A DNA stretch of 64,000 nt from G963701675 sp963701675 (GTDB taxonomy: Bacteria; Planctomycetota; Planctomycetia; Gemmatales; Gemmataceae). Where the stretch lies: positions 4,402,001-4,466,000 of the forward strand of contig OY969623.1 of the NCBI GenBank assembly GCA_963701675.1. Reading direction: 5' to 3'. The first letter of the stretch is position 1, and the number at the start of each line of letters is the position of its first letter. The notes under the pieces are model-generated. The model made no database searches. It saw only the letters and a list, made by a program, of their open reading frames with translations, and was not told where the DNA came from. Position numbers and translations under genes: made by a program. Shown in pieces: positions 37,492-45,827 of the stretch.

Positions 37492-38777
37492 ATGGACCAT
37501 TTTTGTTACCGTGACCGGGCCTTGCATTGTGAAGAGGTCCCCGTTTCGGAATTGGCTGCGACATACGGCACGCCGCTTTTCGTCTACAGCCGGGCGACAC
37601 TTCTCCATCACCTGGAACAACTGCAACGAGCCTTTTCGCCCGTCGAACCTCTCATCTGCTACAGCCTCAAGGCGAATCCGAATTTGACGATTTGCAGGCT
37701 CATGCACGAACACGGAGCCGGCTTCGACGTCACCAGTGCCGGCGAACTGTATCGGGCGTTAGCCGCGGGAGGCATTGGCAACGAAATCGTATTCGCCGGC
37801 GCAGGAAAAACCGAATCAGAGCATCGCTACGGATTGGAAAGCGATGTGCTCATGTTCAACGTGGAAAGCGAGGCCGAACTCGGGGCGCTTGCGGCGGTCG
37901 CGCAGTCGATGGGAAGAACCGCCCGTGTTGCGCTCCGTGTGAATCCGGCCTTGCCTCCTAAAACGCATGTCAAAACCGATACCAGTGTCAAAGGCACCAA
38001 GTTCGGCCTGGATATTGAGAGCCTGCTGGACGTTGCGCGAGCGCCATCGGCGAATCACACGTCAGAATTGTTGGGTTGCACATGCATCTCGGGTCGCCGA
38101 TCCTTGACACCAAGCCCTACGAAGACGGTGTAAGAAAAGGCGTCGGTCTTATTGAGCAACTTCGGCGGCAGGGTCACCGAATCGAATTCATCAACATGGG
38201 CGGCGGCTTCGGCATCCACTATCGGAAACAGGAGGCAAGGCCGGTCGACGCATTCGCCGACGTGATCATCCCGGCGGTAAGAACGGCCGGCTGCAAGTTG
38301 ATTCTCGAGCCGGGCCGGGTCATCGTCGGCAATGCAGGAATACTTGTGAGCCGAGTGATCTACACCAAGGAATCCGGCGGCAAGAGCTTTATCATCCAAG
38401 ATGCGGCGATGAACGACTTGATTCGGCCCACCCTGTATGATGCCTTCCATCGTATTTGGCCGGTCAAGCCCGCGGCGGACATGCCGGCGCCGCCCGAAGA
38501 CTATGAAGCGGCTATTCCGGGTACACAACTTCATGACGTCGTCGGCCCAGTTTGCGAAACAGGTGACTACTTGGCGAAAGACCGACGGCTGCCGACGATG
38601 CAACGCGGCGACTTGCTTGCGACTTTCAGCGCCGGCGCTTATGGGATGGCGATGAGCAGTAATTACAACAGCAGGCCGCGCGCGGCCGAGGTTCTGGTGG
38701 ACGGCACTTCTCACCACCTAATCCGCCGGCGCGAAACGAATGAAGATTTGGTGCGGAATGAAATAATCAGTAGTTAG
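37492..38777 (+). CDS. lysA: Diaminopimelate decarboxylase, one frameshift
   Basis: PLP-dependent last step of lysine synthesis (meso-diaminopimelate to lysine), cytoplasmic. The N-terminal barrel has CYSLKANPNLTICRLM with the PLP Lys, GAGFDVTSAGELYRAL and KFGLDIESLLDVA. After a frame change near 38077 it continues LHMHLGSPILDT, FINMGGGFGIHY, LEPGRVIVGNAG, GPVCETGDYLAKD and SAGAYGMAMSSNYNSRPRAAE, all family motifs. One base missing in a G run explains the break; the corrected length is 428 residues. The last codons and the stop come from a repeat element (38768-38792). Ornithine or carboxynorspermidine decarboxylase is a less likely alternative. Confidence 0.9.
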
Positions 38778-38792
38778 TTGTCAGTTGTCAGT
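38768..38792. repeat. Short relative of the 14692 repeat, supplying the lysA stop
   Basis: CAGTAGTTAGTTGTCAGTTG and the following TCAGT resemble the left part of the 14692-14752 repeat. It lacks the complementary right arm. The lysA stop TAG at 38775-38777 is inside it. Confidence 0.6.
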
Positions 38793-38825
38793 GGCGTTCG
38801 CGACAGCAACGTGGAGGCATCTCAC

Positions 38826-41207
38826 TTGATCACATCACGCCGGCTCATTGCTCTTCTTATAGCGTCACTCATAAGTCTCTCTGCATATGCACAGGAGGAA
38901 AACAAGCAGCCAGACAAGCCGGGCGGCGCCCAAGTCCCGCTTAAGCAGATTGAGGACGAGTATCGGCGCTTCCTGAAGCCGCCGGAGACGGCGCTCGAGT
39001 TCTGGACGGCCATGCGCTTCAACATCGGCGTCGGCAAGTTCAAGCTCGCGGCCGAAGACCTGAAGGGCTTTCTGGCCAAGAATCCGACCGATGCCGAGCT
39101 TTTGCAAATCGTTGAAGAACAAGGCGTGTCCGCGTTCCTTCAACTCCTGAACATCCCCGACCTTGGCGCCGATGCCGGGCCGCTCCTAGACCGGGTCAAT
39201 GCAGTCGTGAAAAAACACCGCGGCGATGCCGATCGCCTGCGCAACTTAGTGGCCAATCTGTTGGCCACTCCGGAAGAACGGGCTTACGCGATTATCGAGC
39301 TTCGCAAATCCGGGCCCTATGCGGTTCCATTCTTGGTCGAGTTTCTCCGTACCAACGATAGCCGGTCCGCGCACGCCTCCGTCATGCAGGCGATGCTCCA
39401 ACTGGACCGTACCATTGTGCCGCCGTTGCTTGCCGCCCTCGAAGTCGACAACCCAAATCTTCGTGTCGAGTTAATCGAGGTGGTTTATCTGCACGCGCTG
39501 AAGCACAATCGTCGTGACGCCGCGGCTAGTTCCTACCTGTGGTACCTGGCGGCATCGCCTAAACAACCGGATGTGGTGCGCTCCAAAGCCCGCGAGGCAT
39601 TGACCTACTTCCAAGGGAAAACCTCATACGACCAGCTGCCGCCGGCGCCGCAAGCCCTAACCGCCGAAGCCGAACGCTACTACCAGCACCAAGGCCCGCT
39701 GGTGGAAGGGCGCGAGACTACCGTGTGGACCTGGCAGAATGACCAGCTCGTCCCTCACACAGTTCCGGCCACCAAAGCGGAAGAGTATTTCGGTTTGCGG
39801 TTCGCCCGGCAAGCGTTGGAACTCGATCCGACTTTCGAGCCGGCACAAATCATCTTTTTGAACCTCGCCTTGGAAAAGGGTTACGAGCGTGCAGGCGTCG
39901 ACCAGCCGCTCGAAACCGGCGCTCCCGACGTCAAGCAACTGGCCCGCATCGTAAATCCCGACCTTGTGATGTCGGTTCTCGACCGCGCGCTAGGTGACAA
40001 GCGTGTCCCGGTCATCCTGGCCGCCGTTCAAACGCTCGGCGACCTCGGCGAGGTCCGCGCAGTCCAGCCGACGGGTCAACGCACACCGGCACTATTGCAA
40101 GCGCTGAACTTCCCCGATCGGCGTGTGCAATTCGCAGCCGCAGATGCCGTATTGCGAATTCCGAACCCGAATCCGCAGCGCTATGCCTGGCGCGTCGTCG
40201 AAATTCTTCAGCGAGCGATTACCGACTCCAACCCGAAGGTCATCGAAGGCGATGCCAAAGTGGATCGCGCCAATCAGGTTGCCGAAGTCATTCGGGCAGC
40301 GGGATACGAACCGGTGGTGCGACACAACGGCCGCGATGTACTACGCCGCTTGAACGAAGCTTCGGACATCGACGCCGTCGTCCTGGTGGTTGATTCGGGC
40401 AACACCATTGTCCCGCAGGCGATGGATGTGAACGATCCTGCCCGGGTTTGGAGGCAAATCGACCGGCCCTCCGACCTCATGCTCGCCGCACTGCCGAACC
40501 CAGGGCTCAATTTCACGTTGTCGCAACTTCGGGCCGACATCAACTACGGCTTACTGCCTGTGCTCATCATGGTGGCCCCTGATGCGACGGGCGCCGTCCC
40601 GGGCGATTTCGAGGTCCGATTGAGACGCCTGATCAGCAACTACCGAAACGTGTGGCTCGTGCCGGCGACACTGAACCCGGACGACATGAAACGGGCGTTG
40701 GCCGCCCGCATCGCCGAGGCGTCGGACAAGCCGCTGTCCGAGGAGGAGCGGAAAAACCGATCGGCTCAGGCGGTCGTGTGGTTTCGGCGGATGGCGACCG
40801 GTGAAGTTCCCGGATACAACATCCAACCCGCCGCCGATGCACTTTACCACGCTCTTCAAGTCCCAGAGTTGGCGCCCCACGCCATCGAGGCCATCATTGG
40901 CCTGTCCGGTGCCGATGCCCAACGACAACTGGCCCGCGTCGTATTGAGCGACGGCCCCGTTCCGCTACGATCCGCGGCCGCAATCGCGCTATCCCGTCAC
41001 ATCCAACTAAATGGCCTCGCCCTGGCCAAGGAACAAGTCGCCGGCCTGGAAAACCTCTACGCCGCGGCCGCCGATCCGAAGCTCAAAGGAAACGTCGCCA
41101 TTGTCCTTGGCAGTCTCCACCCCACCACCCGCCAATCGGGAACCCGCCTGCAAGGCTACACGCCGCCGGTGGCGCCGGTGCCGGTGCCGGCGGTGAAGGA
41201 AAAGTAG
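38826..41207 (+). CDS. Exported HEAT-repeat protein with receiver-like domain
   Basis: A 793-residue protein. Start is TTG 38826, fixed by GGAGG at 38813-38817 and by the signal peptide ITSRRLIALLIASLISLSAY. Residues about 130-470 hold HEAT/Armadillo-like helices (AVPFLVEFLRTNDSRSAHAS, VPVILAAVQTLGDLGEVRA). Residues about 480-630 look like a response-regulator receiver fold: VAEVIRAAGYEPVVRHNGRD, then DIDAVVLVVDSGN, LRADINYGLLPVLIMVAPD. The usual phosphorylated Asp is not obvious. HEAT-like helices resume to the C-terminus, ending in a Pro/Val-rich tail. An exported receiver-like module is unusual; the function is unknown. Confidence 0.8.
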   Translation: MITSRRLIALLIASLISLSAYAQEENKQPDKPGGAQVPLKQIEDEYRRFLKPPETALEFWTAMRFNIGVGKFKLAAEDLKGFLAKNPTDAELLQIVEEQGVSAFLQLLNIPDLGADAGPLLDRVNAVVKKHRGDADRLRNLVANLLATPEERAYAIIELRKSGPYAVPFLVEFLRTNDSRSAHASVMQAMLQLDRTIVPPLLAALEVDNPNLRVELIEVVYLHALKHNRRDAAASSYLWYLAASPKQPDVVRSKAREALTYFQGKTSYDQLPPAPQALTAEAERYYQHQGPLVEGRETTVWTWQNDQLVPHTVPATKAEEYFGLRFARQALELDPTFEPAQIIFLNLALEKGYERAGVDQPLETGAPDVKQLARIVNPDLVMSVLDRALGDKRVPVILAAVQTLGDLGEVRAVQPTGQRTPALLQALNFPDRRVQFAAADAVLRIPNPNPQRYAWRVVEILQRAITDSNPKVIEGDAKVDRANQVAEVIRAAGYEPVVRHNGRDVLRRLNEASDIDAVVLVVDSGNTIVPQAMDVNDPARVWRQIDRPSDLMLAALPNPGLNFTLSQLRADINYGLLPVLIMVAPDATGAVPGDFEVRLRRLISNYRNVWLVPATLNPDDMKRALAARIAEASDKPLSEEERKNRSAQAVVWFRRMATGEVPGYNIQPAADALYHALQVPELAPHAIEAIIGLSGADAQRQLARVVLSDGPVPLRSAAAIALSRHIQLNGLALAKEQVAGLENLYAAAADPKLKGNVAIVLGSLHPTTRQSGTRLQGYTPPVAPVPVPAVKEK

Positions 41208-41238
41208 GCGGCTATCGGCTTTCATAAAAACAGTGGCC

Positions 41239-41291
41239 CGGTAGACCGGACATTCCTGTCTGGACGCACAGACAGAACTGTCTGTGCTACC
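41239..41291. repeat. Double-hairpin repeat element
   Basis: Two adjacent stems lie inside outer GGTAG/CTACC arms: CCGGACA/TGTCTGG (41246-41263, one G-T pair) and a perfect 9-bp CACAGACAG/CTGTCTGTG (41267-41286). It lies between the convergent HEAT and FG-GAP genes and could end both transcripts, although no T-tract follows. Confidence 0.75.
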
Positions 41292-41316
41292 GTTTGGGTG
41301 TATTCCGCTTGTTGAA

Positions 41317-43806
41317 TCACACTTCCATCCACCATGCATCCATTTCCCCGAAGGGGATACGTATCTCAGCCCAAGGTCGCGAAGCGCACCCTGGCTCATC
41401 GGTCGTGAGCATCGACTTACCCTGAAAGGGTTGCATCGAGTGGCTGCGATCCAACCCTTTCAGGTTAGTGGTGTGGTCGTTTCGTTCACCCAGGGTGCGC
41501 TGCGCGACCCTGGGCTGTGCGATCGAACCGCTTCGCGGTAGTCCGACCAGGTAACGCTCATTGATGGGTGTAAAATGCATCGCTGTCGCCGGCCGGCTCT
41601 GCCGCCGCCCGTGGCCGATCGGCGCCGGGGCCCAATCGGCGGCGTTGATGGCCACCGCCACGCCTTCGCCGTACTCCTGGGCCATGAGTAGGTCGGGCCA
41701 ATCGTCGCCGTTGAAGTCGATCGCGACAGCGGCGCCTTCGCCGTTTCCGGTAGCGAAGTAGGTGGGCGTCTGGAACGTGCCGTCGCCATTGCCAAGAGTT
41801 ACGCACAAAGACGCCAGGTGGTGTGTCAGGGCCAGGTCCATGATCCCGTCACGATTAAAGTCCGCAACCTCTACACCTCCGGCGCCGGGGTCGGGGTTGG
41901 AGACGATGGAAAATGTGCCGTCGCCATTGCCCAGCAGGGAGAACATCCCACTCGCATGGACGGCGAGGTCGATGACACCGTCGCTGTTGAGGTCGGCTGG
42001 CTCAACGTCGTTAACGTGTGGAGCAATCACGTAGGTGATCGGACTCGCGAATGAGCTGGGGCCGTCGCTGAGGATGATCCTCATGGTATTGCAGCCCCAT
42101 AAACCGCAGGCCGCGGCGACATCTTGGTCACCGTCTTCGTCGAAATCAGCAATGGTCAAGACACCCGCCCACGGGCCGGCATCAAAGCTCTGCGGGGCCC
42201 GAAATCGACCCGTGCCCGTGCCACGCAGCAGGCGGAGAGTCGCGGCATCCGTGTGGTTGGTGACGATGAGGTCGAGCTTTCCGTCGCCGGTGAAGTCCGC
42301 CGCGCCGATCGATCGCGGGGACACCCCGGCGGCAAACGTTTGCGTGGGGAAGAAGGTGCCGTCGCCTTTGTTCATGAGCACGCTGATGTTGTTCGACGAG
42401 TTGGACGTGGCCAGATCGGGAAAGCCGTCATTGTTGAAATCAGCGGCCACGAATCCTTCGGGACCAGTGCCGACCGTGTAGCTGACCGCGGCGCCAAAGG
42501 ACCCGTTTGCCTGAACGGGGATGACGATCACTTTATTGGAGGGATATCCTGGCCCGCCCGAGACCGCGATATCAGGGGTGCCGTCGGCGTTGAAGTCCGC
42601 CGATGTGACATTAAGCGCACCGCCGGTTACCAAGTTGGCGACGGCCGGTTGAAAGTTCCCGCTGCCGTTGTTCCGCAATACGGTTATGGCCCTGCCGCAC
42701 GCTCCCGCCATATCGAGGTCACCGTCGTTGTCGAGGTCCTCGACGACGACATCGCTCCCGTCTTCCTCAGCTAAGCCATAGCCAGTCGCCGCGACAAAAT
42801 TGCCGCCTCCCGTCCCGTGCAACACGCTCACATTGGACGCAAGCGAGGAGACGATCACGAGGTCGAGTTGGCCGTTGCCGTCGAGATCGCCTGTCGCGAT
42901 TGAAATAGGATACGATGCGATGTCGTAGGCCTTTTTGAATTTAAAAGTGCCGTTGCCGTTTCCCAGCCACACGCTGACACCGTTCTTATCGTTGTTGGAC
43001 CCGACTCCATCATGGTTCGCCACGGCCAGATCGAGGCGGCCATCGGCGTTAAAGTCCCCCGTCGTCAGGGCGACTGGCCGTGCATCGTTGTAGGTCGCCC
43101 CGAAGTGGAACTGCCCGTCTCCGTTGCCCAAGAGCACTTTGACGATCGTATCCTGAAGGTCGTTGACGTAGTAATGGCCTGTCACGGCAAGATCGAGATC
43201 GCCGTCATTATCAAAATCGCCTGTCGTGATGTCGTGGGGATTGGTTCCCGTGCTGTACGTTCCGCCGCTGCTAAAGGCGCCGGTACCGGAGTTGATCAGG
43301 ATGCCTACCTTTCCATTAGGCCCGAAGTAGTCGTAATCGGCTGCCGCCAGGTCGACGTCACCGTCGCCGTCGAAGTCGCCGGCTGCGAGTATTCCAGGTG
43401 CATTGCCGGTATAGCTGACCGGCGGCTTGAAAGTTCCGTTGCCGTTGCCGACCAGCACGTACACCGTCCCGGTGCCCCATTCTTTGGCAGTGGCCAAATC
43501 GAGCACGTTGTCGCCGGTAAAATCCGCCGCGATGACGTGCCGGCCTGCCTGAGAGTACATGACCAACGTCTGGAAGTCGCCATCGATGGTACCCGCCAGG
43601 ATCGTCAACCTCCCGCCGCCCACCACGGCAAGATCCGGCAGCCCATCGTGATTGAATTTTCCAACCGCGATAGCCTCCGCCTTCCCATCGATCGAATACG
43701 ACGGTGGCGTGATGAAGCTGGGCAAATCCCGGCCTTCCAACTTTTCGAGGTAAGGGGGCCGTGAGAACTTATGTGCCGGCTTGGGCCGTCTTCGAGTTTG
43801 CGCCAT
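41317..43806 (-). CDS. FG-GAP/VCBS repeat propeller surface protein
   Basis: A protein of about 829 residues made of repeated FG-GAP/VCBS units, each with D-x-D/N-x-D-G-x-x-D-L calcium-type loops (for example GDFDGDGDVDLAAADYDYFG, DFNADGRLDLAVANHDGVG). Such repeats form beta-propellers and are secreted. The ATG at 43806 has GGAGG eight bases upstream. The N-terminus, PYLEKLEGRDLPSFI, is the LE-x-R-type motif frequent at the start of planctomycete exported proteins; a usual signal peptide is not seen. The last 50 or so residues (about 764-813, then to 829) are encoded by a palindromic repeat and appear to be a read-through tail. Confidence 0.85.
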   Translation of the reverse strand: MAQTRRRPKPAHKFSRPPYLEKLEGRDLPSFITPPSYSIDGKAEAIAVGKFNHDGLPDLAVVGGGRLTILAGTIDGDFQTLVMYSQAGRHVIAADFTGDNVLDLATAKEWGTGTVYVLVGNGNGTFKPPVSYTGNAPGILAAGDFDGDGDVDLAAADYDYFGPNGKVGILINSGTGAFSSGGTYSTGTNPHDITTGDFDNDGDLDLAVTGHYYVNDLQDTIVKVLLGNGDGQFHFGATYNDARPVALTTGDFNADGRLDLAVANHDGVGSNNDKNGVSVWLGNGNGTFKFKKAYDIASYPISIATGDLDGNGQLDLVIVSSLASNVSVLHGTGGGNFVAATGYGLAEEDGSDVVVEDLDNDGDLDMAGACGRAITVLRNNGSGNFQPAVANLVTGGALNVTSADFNADGTPDIAVSGGPGYPSNKVIVIPVQANGSFGAAVSYTVGTGPEGFVAADFNNDGFPDLATSNSSNNISVLMNKGDGTFFPTQTFAAGVSPRSIGAADFTGDGKLDLIVTNHTDAATLRLLRGTGTGRFRAPQSFDAGPWAGVLTIADFDEDGDQDVAAACGLWGCNTMRIILSDGPSSFASPITYVIAPHVNDVEPADLNSDGVIDLAVHASGMFSLLGNGDGTFSIVSNPDPGAGGVEVADFNRDGIMDLALTHHLASLCVTLGNGDGTFQTPTYFATGNGEGAAVAIDFNGDDWPDLLMAQEYGEGVAVAINAADWAPAPIGHGRRQSRPATAMHFTPINERYLVGLPRSGSIAQPRVAQRTLGERNDHTTNLKGLDRSHSMQPFQGKSMLTTDEPGCASRPWAEIRIPFGEMDAWWMEV
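41368..41516. repeat. Nested palindromic repeat inside the FG-GAP 3' end
   Basis: The outer arms at 41368-41394 and 41490-41516 match over 27 bases with two mismatches. The inner arms CCTGAAAGGGTTG (41421-41433) and CAACCCTTTCAGG (41452-41464) are perfect. On the minus strand it is read as the C-terminal region of the FG-GAP protein. Confidence 0.88.
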
Positions 43807-44216
43807 GGACATCATCCTCCGATTGCAAAAAAGTGCACACCCCAGCCAAGGTGAGCGCTGGATGCGCGCGTATAGCACTGCGTTGTAACTACGGAAGCGC
43901 TCGAGAGTTGGCTGAGGTTCACTTGCTGAGTACCGCGGTTAAGGGTTTCGACGGAGCAGCGAACCAGCGGTCATCCTGGTCGCGCACCCCGCCGGTGTCA
44001 AGCATTTTCCGGACTCGAATTCCCGGTTTTCGCGATTTGGCGGAGTGCCCAGTGTCAGACAGAGCCCGGTCGTGCTATGCGAACGAACCGCGATGTGCCA
44101 GCGACTGACGAATCGCGCCCCTCCGCGACACATGTATGCACCGCGCTGGCGGGGTAGTGGCCGCGCGTTGATTCAGGATCCGGCGGTGCGTCATTTGCCG
44201 GTTGGGGTACGAATGG
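43807..44216. other. Intergenic region, no gene seen
   Basis: About 410 bases between the FG-GAP start and the end of the DUF4058 gene. I find no supported gene, terminator or clear repeat; open frames here are short and overlap. It should contain the promoter of the FG-GAP gene. Confidence 0.5.
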
Positions 44217-44948
44217 TCATTTGGGGGCAGCAATAACCCGCTGCCATCGAGCGGGAACAGTGTCCCAGGCGGCTTGGTACGTGGCTTCCAACGGCGCCAG
44301 CACATGCGCACCGGGTTCAAGGAAGAGCGGCATATCCGGCACGCGTTCGCCAACTGCGATCGTTTCAATGTAAGCTTGCGTCGTCAAACCGCATTCATAA
44401 GCCACCAGCGTCAGTGGGCGCTCCGGCGGTAGTTGAAACGGATCGTCCTCGACCAATTCCCAAATCGCGGTGTGGATTCCGTTCGGATCACGTCGTCCGG
44501 GCGGGAACGGATCGATGAGCAACAAATGGATGCGATGCTCCAGAAGTTCGCACGCTTTTTCAACAAACGCTTTGAAAGCGTGGGCGTTATTCTTGTTGCC
44601 GGGCGAGATGATTTCGATTATTGCTACGATGCGGTCGCCGCTAACATGGCGGACCGCAATCGAACTTTTCTTTCTTCGATGAAATTCGGACGGTGTCTTG
44701 GCGTAGTAAGTGGTTTTTGGCCGAGTTTGAGTCAGCGACGCGGAACCACCACTCACCCTGGAATCTTCGGCCGTATTCTGCAACGTTAACACATCCGGGC
44801 CGAAGCCCGCCGCCTGTTGCTCGGCCATCGCGTAGTAATCTTCGGGCAAGAGTCCGCGATTAAGCGTTCGTTTGATCTCGGAAATCCACTCGTGATGAAA
44901 GTCGTGGTATATCCCCGCCTCGACGCGTTTCCAGTCGTGCATCGGCAT
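44217..44948 (-). CDS. DUF4058 family protein
   Basis: A 243-residue DUF4058-type protein of a divergent subgroup. It starts MPMHDWKRVEAGIYHDFHHE, with PEDYYAMAEQQAAGFGPDVL, the core strand DRIVAIIEIISPGNKNNAHA (VIEVLSPSNK-like motif), and RIHLLLIDPFPPGRRDPNGI near the end. The domain resembles the PD-(D/E)xK-like core seen in Uma2, but its function is unknown. The ATG at 44948 has GGAG about 7 bases upstream; a longer frame to 45029 is less likely. It is divergent from the FHA gene. Confidence 0.83.
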   Translation of the reverse strand: MPMHDWKRVEAGIYHDFHHEWISEIKRTLNRGLLPEDYYAMAEQQAAGFGPDVLTLQNTAEDSRVSGGSASLTQTRPKTTYYAKTPSEFHRRKKSSIAVRHVSGDRIVAIIEIISPGNKNNAHAFKAFVEKACELLEHRIHLLLIDPFPPGRRDPNGIHTAIWELVEDDPFQLPPERPLTLVAYECGLTTQAYIETIAVGERVPDMPLFLEPGAHVLAPLEATYQAAWDTVPARWQRVIAAPK

Positions 44949-45043
44949 AGCGATTCTCCGTGATGCCATTGTACCAAGTAGGCAAAAGCACGTTTTGGCG
45001 GTAGGATGCTTACGCTCGCCTCGATACATGGCGGGGCCGGTGG

Positions 45044-45049
45044 TATACT
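45044..45049 (+). promoter_or_regulatory. Candidate -10 element for the FHA gene
   Basis: TATACT lies 48 bases before the ATG at 45092. No convincing -35 is present. Confidence 0.35.
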
Positions 45050-45091
45050 ACGTCGTTGCTTGACGACGCGGATTAAAAGGAAACGCCGGCC

Positions 45092-45679
45092 ATGCCCGCG
45101 CAGCTACTCTCGCTCGACGACGGTATGCGGATTCTGCTCGACAAGCCCATTCTCCTTCTCGGGCGCGACACCGAGTGCGACATCCAGTTTGAATCGAAGA
45201 AGATCTCGCGGCGGCATTGCTGCATCGCCCAGGTCGGCGAACGCTTGATCGTCCGCGATCTGGGGAGCACGAATGGCATCCGCATCAACGGGGTTCGGGT
45301 GGTTGAGGGGTTCCTCAAGGACGGCGATGAGTTGAGCGTGGGAAGCCATCGCTACCAGGTGTCCTCGGATGCCATTGCGGGCCAACATCGTGACCGCGGT
45401 CAGCAGCGAACACAGCGAGCAGGCATTGCCCGAGCACCCGTCGAGGAAATGGACGATTCGTTCCTGGAATCCTTGGACGAGCCCATACCAATCTCCGATC
45501 GCGCGAATTCAAAGCAACAGCGAAACTCGAAGTCCGGATCGAAGCGGCGCTCGCGCCCACCTGAATCCGAATCTCGGACGGCAACGCCCGATGGGCCGAT
45601 CATTCCGGACCGAATTGAATTGCTCCCCAGCAGCGACCTCGCGATGCCGTCGCCGCCGCAGAACGAGCCGGCGCCGTAG
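45092..45679 (+). CDS. FHA-domain protein
   Basis: A 195-residue cytoplasmic protein. Residues about 5-90 are a forkhead-associated domain, which binds phosphothreonine peptides: LLLGRDTECDIQFESKKISR gives the key Arg25 and Ser39, H42 follows, and VRDLGSTNGIRINGVRV gives the STNG motif with Asn61. The rest is a low-complexity charged tail with S/E/R/P-rich stretches. It could read the output of a Ser/Thr kinase such as the one at 24-26 kb, but no link is shown. AAAGGA is about 12 bases upstream. Confidence 0.9.
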   Translation: MPAQLLSLDDGMRILLDKPILLLGRDTECDIQFESKKISRRHCCIAQVGERLIVRDLGSTNGIRINGVRVVEGFLKDGDELSVGSHRYQVSSDAIAGQHRDRGQQRTQRAGIARAPVEEMDDSFLESLDEPIPISDRANSKQQRNSKSGSKRRSRPPESESRTATPDGPIIPDRIELLPSSDLAMPSPPQNEPAP

Positions 45680-45721
45680 CATTCCTCCGACTCACGAAAA
45701 CTCCGGCAATATCTCGGTTGG

Positions 45722-45799
45722 GTGGCACGCCCTGAGTCTTCGAAGGGCGTGGATACTGCAGCCTGAAATCACGCCCTTCGCGGACTCAGGGCGTGCCAC
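45722..45799. repeat. Nested perfect inverted repeat between convergent genes
   Basis: The outer arms GTGGCACGCCCTGAGTC (45722-45738) and the exact complement at 45783-45799 enclose a second perfect pair, CGAAGGGCGT (45741-45750) and ACGCCCTTCG (45771-45780). It lies between the FHA and GH38-like gene ends and may act as a bidirectional terminator. Confidence 0.9.
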
Positions 45800-45827
45800 A
45801 CAAAGCGCTGAACGTTAAAGTGCGACA

